A stretch of 21,181 nt of DNA from positions 1 to 21,181 of the forward strand of contig JANMQQ010000468.1 of NCBI GenBank assembly GCA_031370545.1, in the 5' to 3' direction. Both the position numbers and the translations under genes were made by a program. The notes under the pieces are model-generated. The model was not told where the DNA came from. It saw only the letters and a program-made list of their open reading frames with translations, and ran no database searches. This document shows positions 1 to 6,291 of the stretch, piece after piece; the first letter of the stretch is position 1, and every line of letters starts with the position of its first letter. The DNA comes from UBA6921 sp031370545 (lineage in GTDB: Bacteria > Pseudomonadota > Gammaproteobacteria > SG8-11).

Positions 1-20
1 AACGCATCAAGTTTTTTCAT
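1..20 (-). CDS. Start of an antitoxin gene, cut by the window edge
   Basis: An ATG at 18-20 reads M-K-K-L-D-A and runs off the left edge. It starts inside the last codons of the BrnT-like toxin remnant upstream (toxin stop at 7-9), so the two overlap in different frames as in a translationally coupled toxin-antitoxin operon. The start resembles antitoxins that partner this toxin family, but six residues cannot prove it. Whether the rest is intact is not visible. Confidence 0.4.
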
Positions 21-218
21 CTGGAATACCCCTCAGCAAGTAGTCTCTGGTCGCCTTTCTGCTTGGAATCACCGTCTTCAAGAAATAATAGTCAGGCTCT
101 TCAACATAAGGCACCAAGCAAACGTAACCATCGAATCCCACAACGAGAACGGACTGGCTTGGCCACGCTCGATTTTCAGCGCCTCGTTTTTTTCGTGGTT
201 CCAGCGAAATGGCTTCAC
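7..218 (-). pseudogene. BrnT-like toxin remnant with internal deletion
   Basis: A GTG at 218 begins MKPFRWNHEKNEALKIERG (19 codons, to 162), a typical N-terminus for BrnT-like RNase toxins. The family sequence then resumes in another frame as SVLVVGFDGY, then VPYVEEPDYYFLKTVIPSRK, then ATRDYLL, with a stop at 7-9. The central part, roughly 25-30 residues in relatives as I remember them, is missing and the frame is broken, so a functional toxin is unlikely. The C-terminal part starts at position 162, exactly where the 120-bp segment repeated at 1236-1355 begins. Family assignment is from motif recognition, mainly YFLKT-IPSRKATRDYL. Confidence 0.6.
43..162. repeat. 120-bp direct repeat, copy 1 (toxin-derived)
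   Basis: This segment matches 1236-1355 in the same orientation with about 10 mismatches in 120 (about 92% by eye). It holds the C-terminal coding part of the BrnT-like toxin. Here the lower-coordinate side continues into the natural toxin end and antitoxin start, so this is the less rearranged copy. The higher-coordinate border coincides with the deletion junction in the toxin. No gene was seen in 219-334. Confidence 0.75.
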
Positions 219-334
219 GCTGTCAGTATATTTTGACGTGTGCCTACATCACCCGTCACGCACCCATACTCCTTCTGCTAATCAATCTTGCTCTATCAGA
301 GGATCGCCGTACCGGCAATGTTGGCTAACTGCCG

Positions 335-622
335 CTACAGCGTTTCGGGGAGTTGTTGCGCCCCGTGAAAGACGGCAATCACATCAATGCGATCTGTCAT
401 CACGCGGTAAATCAGTCGATACGGGTAGACGATCAGTTCACGCAGATTTTGATCATCGTATGCTGGCACAACGCGTCCGGAGTGCGGATGATCGACGAGC
501 TGCTGCGAGTGCCGCGTGAGCTTATCGACTACGCCCTGAGCGTAAAACGGCGCATCGTGCTTTATGTACTGGTAGATGCCATCGAGGTGGGATTGCGCCT
601 CGGGGGTCCAGACTACTTTCAT
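335..622 (-). CDS. ParE/RelE-family toxin
   Basis: A 95-residue basic protein with the RelE/ParE layout: N-terminal strand MKVVWTPEAQSHLDGIYQYI followed by a long helix, a central NLRELIVYPYRLIYRV strand pair, and a final IDVIAVFHGAQQ strand. Toxins of this superfamily are ribosome-dependent mRNA interferases (RelE) or gyrase poisons (ParE); the YRLIYRV and VIAVFHG strands suit the ParE-like branch, but the target cannot be read from sequence. Its ATG overlaps the TGA of the antitoxin (ATGA at 619-622), so the pair is one translationally coupled transcript with the antitoxin first. Length is normal and the frame intact. Confidence 0.85.
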   Translation of the reverse strand: MKVVWTPEAQSHLDGIYQYIKHDAPFYAQGVVDKLTRHSQQLVDHPHSGRVVPAYDDQNLRELIVYPYRLIYRVMTDRIDVIAVFHGAQQLPETL

Positions 623-807
623 TCGGCAAGGCCGTACTTGGCGCGCACCGTTTTTACATCATTGCCGCGACCGGCATCACTGTCGGCTATGCCACGCTCG
701 ATTGCCTGGCGTTCGTAAAGCTCGCGCATCATGTCGTCGTAGGTAGCATCGTCTGGAAGCTGGTCGATCAGTTGATGCGCCACCTGTTTTCGATTGGTGT
801 TGGACAT
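619..807 (-). CDS. Antitoxin partner of the ParE/RelE-type toxin
   Basis: A 62-residue protein beginning MSNTNRKQVAHQLIDQLPDD and rich in acidic residues (DDATYDDMMRELYERQAIERG). It lies immediately upstream of the toxin with a 4-bp overlap. The LIDQLPDDATYDDMMRELY helix pattern is common in small antitoxins beside ParE/RelE toxins; the C-terminal half should wrap the toxin and the N-terminal half bind the promoter, by analogy. The start is the ATG at 807, with a weak AGGAT about 7 bases upstream. Expression is probably autoregulated through the promoter-proximal inverted repeat at 830-841. Confidence 0.8.
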   Translation of the reverse strand: MSNTNRKQVAHQLIDQLPDDATYDDMMRELYERQAIERGIADSDAGRGNDVKTVRAKYGLAE

Positions 808-829
808 CGGTCTATCCTATTAGCGTGGA

Positions 830-841
830 CTTGCTCGCAAG
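830..841. promoter_or_regulatory. Possible operator of the ParE-type TA pair
   Basis: CTTGC-TC-GCAAG is a perfect 5-bp inverted repeat 22 bases upstream of the antitoxin ATG. Its position fits autoregulation by a toxin-antitoxin complex. The palindrome is seen; the role is inferred. No convincing -35/-10 pair was found. Confidence 0.3.
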
Positions 842-856
842 CATATCACGGCCATT

Positions 857-1032
857 TATTGGTGTTAGTTTCCGCAACTAAAGCAGTAAGCGCCTGCGTG
901 CTATCGACCAAAGCTGCCACTCGACGAATTTAGAAAAAGCGGACATTGATCCGCGATAATTCACGGAGTGCTTCTTCACAGCAACTGCATAACGAGTCGT
1001 GACCGCATTAAATCGTGCCTGACCCCAAAAGC
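857..1032. repeat. 176-bp dispersed repeat, copy A
   Basis: It matches 3136-3311 in the same orientation with about 14 differences, including two single-base indels (about 92%). It begins TATTGGTGTTAGTTTCCGCA and ends CTGACCCCAAAAGC. No open frame covers it. It holds a small inverted repeat GCGGA-CATTGA-TCCGC. The two copies bracket a 2.1-kb segment with the Uma2/BrnT chimera, MltR-like gene, nifQ relic and HigB-type pair, so recombination between them could excise it. The rest of the gap 808-1112 holds no gene that I recognise. Confidence 0.85.
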
Positions 1033-1169
1033 ACTTCGCGCGCGCTACGCTTATCTACACTATCTGCACATGTTGATCCGACCGCTGCTGCGCAATCGGG
1101 GTCAGATCACTTTCAAGCTGTGAATGGACTGCCTAACAATTTTGGCAAAAGCGGACAGGAGTCAGCAGC

Positions 1170-1235
1170 ATGAGGTCGGTAAAGAAAGTTGAACGCATCG
1201 GCATCAATGATTACCTGCGCCTGGAAGAGCGCGGC
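1170..1235 (+). pseudogene. N-terminal fragment of a Uma2-like gene
   Basis: An ATG at 1170, with AGGAG about 8 bases upstream, reads MRSVKKVERIGINDYLRLEE. This resembles the start of Uma2-family (DUF820) endonuclease-like proteins, which typically open with a '-I-DYL-LEE' helix. After about 22 codons the reading runs into the 120-bp toxin-derived repeat at 1236 and the resemblance stops. The open frame continues to 1376 as an accidental chimera. Family assignment rests on about 15 residues and is tentative. Confidence 0.35.
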
Positions 1236-1355
1236 GTCTCTGGTCGCCTTTCTGCTTGGCATCACCGTCTTCAAGAAATAATAATCAGGCTCTTCAACGT
1301 AAGGCGCCAAGTAAAGATAACCATCGAATCCCATGACGAGAACGGACTAGCTTGG
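1236..1355 (-). pseudogene. Second BrnT-like toxin fragment (120-bp repeat, copy 2)
   Basis: On the minus strand this reads MGFDGYLYLAPYVEEPDYYF, then LKTVMPSRKATRD, the C-terminal part of the same toxin as at 7-218. A stop lies just upstream in frame (TAG in CAAGCTAGTCC), and after ATRD the sequence departs into unrelated residues, ending at 1113. There is no N-terminal part and no antitoxin, so this is a relic. The higher-coordinate border (1355) corresponds to the same base as in copy 1 (162), which marks this piece as a unit copied after the first toxin copy was already broken, or as a recombination endpoint. Confidence 0.6.
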
Positions 1356-1435
1356 ATATTTTCCCGCGTTGCTTGATCGGGCAGCAGTCGAGACGAACCT
1401 TTCGACTGCTGGAGCGTGATAATGCAACAATACAA

Positions 1436-1495
1436 GCCTGACCCCGTTCCCGTTCCTCGCGTTCCTCGTGACCCCGTTCCTCACGTTCCTCATAT
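1436..1495. repeat. Short imperfect direct repeats, C/T-rich
   Basis: Units such as GACCCCGTTCC, GCGTTCCTCGT, GACCCCGTTCC and CACGTTCCTCAT follow one another just upstream of the MltR-like gene. The stretch may be slipped-strand expansion next to a GGGGTC-type repeat end. The stretch 1356-1519 otherwise holds no recognisable gene; the minus-strand frame across it is Glu/Arg-rich because of this low complexity. Confidence 0.6.
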
Positions 1496-1519
1496 AGCAA
1501 GAATTGGATAACTGAAATT

Positions 1520-2029
1520 ATGTTGACCACTGACAAAACGAGCACTCCAATAAGCGCGATCGACAATAAATTAGTAAAAGAATCCTTCAAATCGTTGAAT
1601 CATGAATCAGATCGGGGTGCAGTCCTCGTGAGCATCGCTATTCTTGATGAAATGATAACTACTCGATTAGAGGAACTGCTTCATCATGGAAATTCCAAAA
1701 CAAGGGCTAGGTTTCTGAAGTCACCTTTCTCCGCAAAAGTTGATCTACTCTATTGTCTTGGTCATATACAGGAGCGTATTCACAGCGATTTAAAACTGTT
1801 AAATCGCCTGCGAAATAAATGCGCGCATGAGTGGAACACTTTTCATTTCACTCTTGAAATAGTTGATGAGTTTGTCGAGCCAATGATATTGACTCAAGGG
1901 TTGCGATCGCTTGAGGGTACTAACTCGCCATTTCAGCCATTGAAGGGTAAGGGTCACCGGGATGTTTTTCTATGGTCAATGTCTGTTTTTATCCCGACTT
2001 TAAACCGTCTTTTACCTTTGACTGTTTGA
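1520..2029 (+). CDS. MltR-like domain protein
   Basis: A 169-residue soluble protein resembling the MltR (mannitol operon repressor) fold family. Residues 29-35 (ESDRGAV) and the following helix VSIAILDEMITTRLEELL, residues 68-81 (SPFSAKVDLLYCLG) and residues 94-105 (LNRLRNKCAHEW) match the family landmarks in order and spacing. MltR represses the mannitol operon in enterics, but most relatives elsewhere have no known role, and no mannitol genes are visible here, so I do not call it mltR. Residues after about 130 match nothing I recognise. The gene is clearly more AT-rich than dnaE or ppsA and sits alone between relics, which suggests transfer. The ribosome site is weak. Confidence 0.7.
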   Translation: MLTTDKTSTPISAIDNKLVKESFKSLNHESDRGAVLVSIAILDEMITTRLEELLHHGNSKTRARFLKSPFSAKVDLLYCLGHIQERIHSDLKLLNRLRNKCAHEWNTFHFTLEIVDEFVEPMILTQGLRSLEGTNSPFQPLKGKGHRDVFLWSMSVFIPTLNRLLPLTV

Positions 2030-2140
2030 CAATCCCAAGCATAACGGCCTGAGGGTCGACTGGGATTCGTCTACGCAGCTACCCACAGGGATAAATTAGG
2101 GTCAAACACGAATTAATGCCTTTCAGTCACGACTGCTTCC

Positions 2141-2437
2141 CTACTCCGGACCGAAGCAGGTTGGGTAGTCGTTGCAGACTTTGCAGCTGGGTGCTTTGCA
2201 GATGTTGATCTCCGCGCGCGCGCACAGTTGTTTGTAGAAGAATTTTTTCCACTTCATGTTGCCGGTATTATTTTGGAACAGGGTGGTGAAGTGACGGCGC
2301 AACAAGTCCGAAAGAATCGTGCAGCTGGTGAGGCCCATGTCCTGGTAGATGTGGTTGTCGCCCAGGCATGCGGTCGCGATGGCGTGCGCCAGCCAGGAAC
2401 GGGCTCTGGCTTGCCTTATTGCATTTTCGCGGTTGCC
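2141..2437 (-). pseudogene. nifQ: NifQ C-terminal remnant
   Basis: The open frame downstream of a TGA at 2438-2440 reads 98 residues, including ARSWLAHAIATACLGDNHIY, GNMKWKKFFYKQLC and the ending C-KAPS-C-KV-C-NDYPT-C. The last is the Cx4Cx2Cx5C cluster-binding motif of NifQ, which carries Mo-Fe-S for nitrogenase FeMo-cofactor assembly. NifQ is usually near 180-200 residues; the N-terminal half is absent. The only internal ATG (2338) would give 65 residues. No other nif gene is visible. The break lies right beside the HigB-type toxin gene at 2469. The frame and cysteines are kept, so loss may be recent, or the fragment may still be made. Confidence 0.75.
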
Positions 2438-2442
2438 TCAAT

Positions 2443-2458
2443 GTATCTCATAGGATAC
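2443..2458. promoter_or_regulatory. Possible operator of the RelE/HigB-type pair
   Basis: GTATC-TCATAG-GATAC is a perfect 5-bp inverted repeat ending 10 bases before the toxin ATG at 2469. A promoter-overlapping palindrome at this place is usual for HTH-antitoxin autoregulation. The palindrome is seen; the binding is inferred. Confidence 0.4.
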
Positions 2459-2468
2459 GCTTGCGGTT

Positions 2469-2759
2469 ATGATTGAGGTACGCAAAACCGATGTGTATGC
2501 AAACTGGGAAAGTAGTTTGCGTGACCTGCAGGCACGTGCCCGGGTGCAGGCCCGAGTAGAACGGCTCATTCACGGTAATCCCGGCGACGTTAAACCCGTG
2601 GGCGGCGGTGTTTCGGAATTGCGCATCGATTACGGCCCCGGCTATCGCGTGTACTACGTCATGCGCGGTCGGTCGTTAGTCATCTTGTTGGCAGGTGGAG
2701 ACAAGCGCTCGCAATCCAAAGATATCGCTATGGCAATTCAATTGGCCGACGGGCTTTAG
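2469..2759 (+). CDS. RelE/HigB-type addiction module toxin
   Basis: A 96-residue protein of the 'addiction module killer' family (Gp49/HigB-like, RelE superfamily). Landmarks are the N-terminal W-x2-SLRDLQARARVQARVERL helix, the GDVKPVGGGVSELRIDYGPG strand pair, YRVYYVMRGRSLVILLAGGD and the closing helix with K-R-SQSKDI. Relatives cleave mRNA on the ribosome. Toxin precedes antitoxin, the usual HigBA order. The stop TAG at 2757-2759 lies inside the antitoxin ribosome site, so the two are coupled. Length and motifs look complete. No clear Shine-Dalgarno precedes the ATG, as often seen where toxin output is kept low. Confidence 0.87.
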   Translation: MIEVRKTDVYANWESSLRDLQARARVQARVERLIHGNPGDVKPVGGGVSELRIDYGPGYRVYYVMRGRSLVILLAGGDKRSQSKDIAMAIQLADGL

Positions 2760-2765
2760 GAGGAA

Positions 2766-3116
2766 ATGATGAAAGCGAAAGTAAAAACAAAAACCACGCT
2801 CTACGATACCGCCGAACATCTACGTACACCGGAAGAGATCGCATTGTATCTGGAAGCATGTCTGGAAGAGGCAGGTGACGATGCCGCATTTGTGGTACAT
2901 GCATTGGGTGTGGTGGCTCGCGCAAAAGGCATGACGCAATTGGCGCGTGATACGGGACTTTCCCGTGAAAGTCTATATAAGGCACTTTCTGGTCAGGGCA
3001 ACCCGGAATTCGCCACGGTGATGAAAGTCATCAAGGCGCTGGGTATCAAGTTGCACGCGGAAGCCGTGATTGATATCCCCGCAACACGCAAAACTCGGCG
3101 CAGCAAGGCGGCGTGA
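2766..3116 (+). CDS. HTH antitoxin of the RelE/HigB-type pair
   Basis: A 116-residue protein with an N-terminal segment TAEHLRTPEEIALYLEACLE and a helix-turn-helix at about residues 56-75 (MTQLARDTGLSRESLYKALS), followed by NPEFATVMKVIKALGIKLH. This is the standard architecture of the addiction-module antitoxin family paired with the preceding toxin. It should neutralise the toxin and bind the operator near 2443-2458. The AGGAGG site (2758-2763) overlaps the toxin stop. Two ATGs are in tandem; the second (2769) has the better 5-base spacing, so the protein may start one residue later. The C-terminus is a basic tail, TRKTRRSKAA. Confidence 0.87.
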   Translation: MMKAKVKTKTTLYDTAEHLRTPEEIALYLEACLEEAGDDAAFVVHALGVVARAKGMTQLARDTGLSRESLYKALSGQGNPEFATVMKVIKALGIKLHAEAVIDIPATRKTRRSKAA

Positions 3117-3135
3117 GCGTTGCCCTAACAAGAGC

Positions 3136-3311
3136 TATTGGTGTTAGTTTCCGCAACTAAAGCAGTAAGCGCCTACGTGCTATCGACCAAGCTGCCTCTC
3201 GACGAGTTTAGAAAAAGCGGACGTTGATCCGCAATAATTCACGGAGCGCTTCTTCACATTAGCTGCATAACGAATCGTGACCGGCATTAAATCGTGTCTG
3301 ACCCTAAAAGC
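3136..3311. repeat. 176-bp dispersed repeat, copy B
   Basis: This is the second copy of the repeat at 857-1032, in the same orientation, beginning 19 bases after the antitoxin stop. It starts with the same TATTGGTGTTAG and ends CTGACCCTAAAAGC. The remaining gap to the NACHT gene (3312-3395) shows no gene. Confidence 0.85.
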
Positions 3312-3395
3312 CTCCAAAAGCCCTCCTGGGTTGGGGTCATACCTGGCTACGAAATAATATTACGATGCCCAATGAACATGACGCGATTGGCGTGC

Positions 3396-4117
3396 TCATA
3401 GGCATTCTAACGGGGTATTGGCATTCTGCACCGCCCACCGACGCACCCATTGTTCGTCATCCATTACGAGCCGCGTGAGCACCTCGGCCGGGGTACTGGC
3501 ATTCCCCGCCACCTGCTGACCACCCATTGGTTGTCATCCGCCGCAAGCCGCGTGAACACCTCGGCCGAGGTACTGGCATTCCTCGCTACCCGCCAACGCA
3601 CACCGTGGTCGTCATCCGCCGCGAGCCGCGTGAGCGCCTCGGCCGGGGTACTGGCATTCTCCGCTACCTGCTGACGCACCTCTTGGTGGTCATCCGCCGC
3701 GAGCCGCGTGAGCACCTCGGCCGGAGTACTGGCATTCCCCGCTACCTGCCGACGCACATCGTGGTCGTCATCCACCGCGAGCCGCGTGAGCACCTCGGCC
3801 GGGGTACTGGCATGCCCCGCTACCCGCCCACGCACATCGTGGTCGTCATCCGCCGCGAGCCACGTGAGCGCCTCGGCCGGGGTACTGGCATTCCCCGCTA
3901 CCTCCCGACGCACTTCGTGGCGGTCATCCACCGCGAGCCGCGTGAGCGCCTCGGCCGGGGTACTGGCATGCCACGCCGCCCACATACGCACACCTCGGTC
4001 GTCATCCGCCGCGAGCCGCGTGAGCGCCTCGGCCGGGGTACTGACATTCTCCGCTACCTGCTGACGCACATTTGCGTCATGATCTTCGGCCAGCTTAGCC
4101 AAAACCTCACCTGGCGT
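3396..4117 (-). repeat. 78-bp tandem coding repeats (LRV-like ladder)
   Basis: Seven full units of 78 bp (26 residues), plus partial ones, encode the C-terminus of the NACHT protein. A typical unit is TPAEVLTRLAADD followed by a variable trio, VR, two residues, VAGNAS. Variation clusters at the residues after LTRLA-DD and around VR--VA, while NASTPAE is nearly invariant. The spacing between the core TCGGCCG at 3484 and 3561 is 77, against 78 between 3561 and 3639, so one base is missing in one unit near 3521. Repeats continue out of frame to a TGA at 3396-3398. Confidence 0.9.
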
Positions 4118-6034
4118 TTGGCGATCAACTGCAATGGCAATCTTCCTCAGCTCAGATGTTTGACAGTAATTCCACACATAAGCATCAATCCCGTTGCCTT
4201 CCTCTGCCATCGATACCCCACTGCGCCGCCATAAATGTAGCGCCGTGCGCAGCCCACTGAAGGTGCGCTCTTTTCCATTGATGATGCGAACATCATAGCG
4301 TTGATCGATCAACCACTCCGTAGCCGCTTTACGTTGCTCGGCTGTGCTCAGGCTCCAGGTAAGCGCCAGCACTTCCTGATAATCGGGTTGTTGCCAATAG
4401 CGTTTCACTACGTCCACCAAACTACTTTGCTGAATATTGGCCTGCGCCAGACACCATTCCTGAAACGTTAAATGCAGGAATTCATAATGGTGCCCATAAT
4501 CCTTCAGCAGGCCTGCTGTCAACGCCACGTTCAGGAGCGTATCTTTCGAAAATCCATCATCCTGCCCGTTGGTTTTCAATTGGCGGTAGGCGTCATCCAA
4601 CTCGCGTGGCGATATTTCGGTGCCACGTTGCACGTTCTCGGAGGCCACCAGGTGAACAAGCCATGCTTGCACCACCGTAAATACCAGACTATCAATCCCC
4701 GCAGGGTGACGGTTTTGACATAATTGGTAAAACGCTTCCTGGTAAAACTGCGCACGGCTTTTTGGTAATTTGATCTCTTTACCCGGCGGACTCACCAAGG
4801 CGATCAACGTGAGGAGTAAAGGATTCGCCACCAGCTCCCTGAGCTTGTCATCGCTTTGGAGTGTCTGCCACAGATTGTCGGCCCACAGTGCATCTACCTC
4901 GGCCAAGCGCTGCCGCACCAAACCACTATGGCGACTTCCTTGCCATGCATCGACCACGGCTAATAAAAACGCACGCTGGTCCTGGGGTAACATCCCCATC
5001 ACGTAATGAATCCGATCATCAGCGGTGAGTGCATCAAATTCACCATGGTAGCTGGCCGTGCGGCAAGTAACGATTTTCAAACCCGGTAAGGTGGCGACGT
5101 GTTCAGCACGCCGTTGTGACACTGGCAGCTCGTCCCAACCATCTAGCAACCACAAGCGGGGCGTTAGCCCACTATCCTTCGTGGTTGGAACCCGACCGAG
5201 ATCGCGTAACCGGAAAGCCGCGATATCCTCGCGATTTTGGCGGCTCTCTTCGTACCAATGTTTGGTGAGGGTGGTTTTGCCACTGCCCGGCTCACCTAAA
5301 ATTAGCGCTATCCCCGCACCTTTTTGTAGATATCGCTGCCAAACCGTGTCTGCATTTTCACGTTCGAACTGCTTGTGCGACACATGCTCTTCGGATTCTC
5401 GCCAGCCGATGGGGAACTCAAGAGGATTACTTTTTTCTTCTTTGGCGGAGTGAATGCTCTTCGACTGCCAGACCAGTCGGCCAAGCTGCAATGGATAGTA
5501 AAAAGAGGGATAGAGCCCGTCGAGGCTACTTTTGATCTCGGGTTGATGGCGTGGCGATTGTTCACGCTGTATTAACGTATCAAGCTTTCTATCAACGTCA
5601 TTAAGCACACGAGTCTGCATATACGCACGAAACGCGTCGGAGCACGACAGATTCTCTTTGAGCTTTTCTAGCAGTCTTTCTGTTTCTATTCTGAAATCGG
5701 CATTGATGGGTGATGTGCCCACGGCGCACTGCCACACCGAAGCGATGCATTCGATATTAGGTCGTTTTGAGAAATCCAAGAGCAAGACGAGTTCATTGCG
5801 AACATCGTCATTAAAGAGGGGGCCTTGAGTTAACAACAAAGCGTCCGCTAACTCTTTTTTGGAGGCACAGTCACCAACGGAATCTCGATACCAAATTAGG
5901 GTATCCCTCAATGCAGCTTCAAATGCGCTACGCTCTTTTCTGTCTTTTATGACGTCATTTAAAGCCGTGCGGCCCACGTAACTGACAATAAACTCAGTCA
6001 CCTTTACCGCAATAGTCACTGGATCGATAACCAT
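3464..6034 (-). CDS. NACHT-type STAND NTPase with LRV-like C-terminal repeats
   Basis: An 856-residue protein. Residues 1 to about 165 are a helical N-terminal region I do not recognise. The NTPase core has Walker A GEPGSGKTT (247-255), Walker B LWLLDGWDEL (294-303, with the DGWDE form typical of NACHT), an arginine-bearing VTCRTASY strand (322-329), ANPLLLTLI (403-411) and the winged-helix landmark FLHLTFQEWCLAQ. From residue 640 follow 26-residue repeats resembling the leucine-rich-repeat variant family. Bacterial NACHT proteins of this plan are known antiphage sensors; that role is inferred here. The last 18 residues (WVVSRWRGMPVPRPRCSRGS region) are out of the repeat frame because of a one-base deletion near 3521; restored, the protein would run to 3396. 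It sits alone downstream of dnaE. The start is the ATG at 6034 with a weak GAAG site. Confidence 0.85.
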   Translation of the reverse strand: MVIDPVTIAVKVTEFIVSYVGRTALNDVIKDRKERSAFEAALRDTLIWYRDSVGDCASKKELADALLLTQGPLFNDDVRNELVLLLDFSKRPNIECIASVWQCAVGTSPINADFRIETERLLEKLKENLSCSDAFRAYMQTRVLNDVDRKLDTLIQREQSPRHQPEIKSSLDGLYPSFYYPLQLGRLVWQSKSIHSAKEEKSNPLEFPIGWRESEEHVSHKQFERENADTVWQRYLQKGAGIALILGEPGSGKTTLTKHWYEESRQNREDIAAFRLRDLGRVPTTKDSGLTPRLWLLDGWDELPVSQRRAEHVATLPGLKIVTCRTASYHGEFDALTADDRIHYVMGMLPQDQRAFLLAVVDAWQGSRHSGLVRQRLAEVDALWADNLWQTLQSDDKLRELVANPLLLTLIALVSPPGKEIKLPKSRAQFYQEAFYQLCQNRHPAGIDSLVFTVVQAWLVHLVASENVQRGTEISPRELDDAYRQLKTNGQDDGFSKDTLLNVALTAGLLKDYGHHYEFLHLTFQEWCLAQANIQQSSLVDVVKRYWQQPDYQEVLALTWSLSTAEQRKAATEWLIDQRYDVRIINGKERTFSGLRTALHLWRRSGVSMAEEGNGIDAYVWNYCQTSELRKIAIAVDRQTPGEVLAKLAEDHDANVRQQVAENVSTPAEALTRLAADDDRGVRMWAAWHASTPAEALTRLAVDDRHEVRREVAGNASTPAEALTWLAADDDHDVRGRVAGHASTPAEVLTRLAVDDDHDVRRQVAGNASTPAEVLTRLAADDHQEVRQQVAENASTPAEALTRLAADDDHGVRWRVARNASTSAEVFTRLAADDNQWVVSRWRGMPVPRPRCSRGS

Positions 6035-6291
6035 AATTGCTTCTTTGCCTTAATGTCACCGACAAAGCTCCGGCTTACAGCCCTAATTTCCGAGCCCGCC
6101 GAATGTTCGGTCTGTGAATATTCTGGGGGCAGTTTTGGTGGAACTGTTACTTCTAATATTTTGGATCGTAAAGCGGGACTTGAAAAATTACAAAACACTG
6201 CACCCCGGTAACTTATTAATGCTCGCGAGTTACGGGTAGCGCATAAACGTCGGTGAAGTCGATGCGGGCAGTGCGCGCGAGCTGCACCTAT
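6035..6291. other. Gap between dnaE end and the NACHT gene
   Basis: About 257 bases, downstream of dnaE and upstream of the NACHT gene on the same strand. It should hold the NACHT promoter and the dnaE terminator, but neither is clear. A minus-strand frame (6016-6198, 60 codons) overlaps the NACHT start; it resembles nothing I know and I do not call it. This is the border between the accessory island and the core block. Confidence 0.4.

Noticed and set aside
1294..1590. Minus-strand frame with a Glu/Arg-rich segment and a hydrophobic start
   Set aside because: Its composition comes from the C/T-rich direct repeats at 1436-1495 and the frame overlaps the MltR-like gene and the toxin relic.
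3470..4080. Regularly spaced repeats that could look like a CRISPR array or a plus-strand repeat protein
   Set aside because: The period is 78 bp with no unique spacers, and the units translate on the minus strand as one continuous ladder in the NACHT protein; plus-strand frames here are shadows.
6016..6198. A 60-codon minus-strand frame upstream of the NACHT gene
   Set aside because: No recognisable family, no ribosome site, and its end overlaps the NACHT start; chance is the simpler view.
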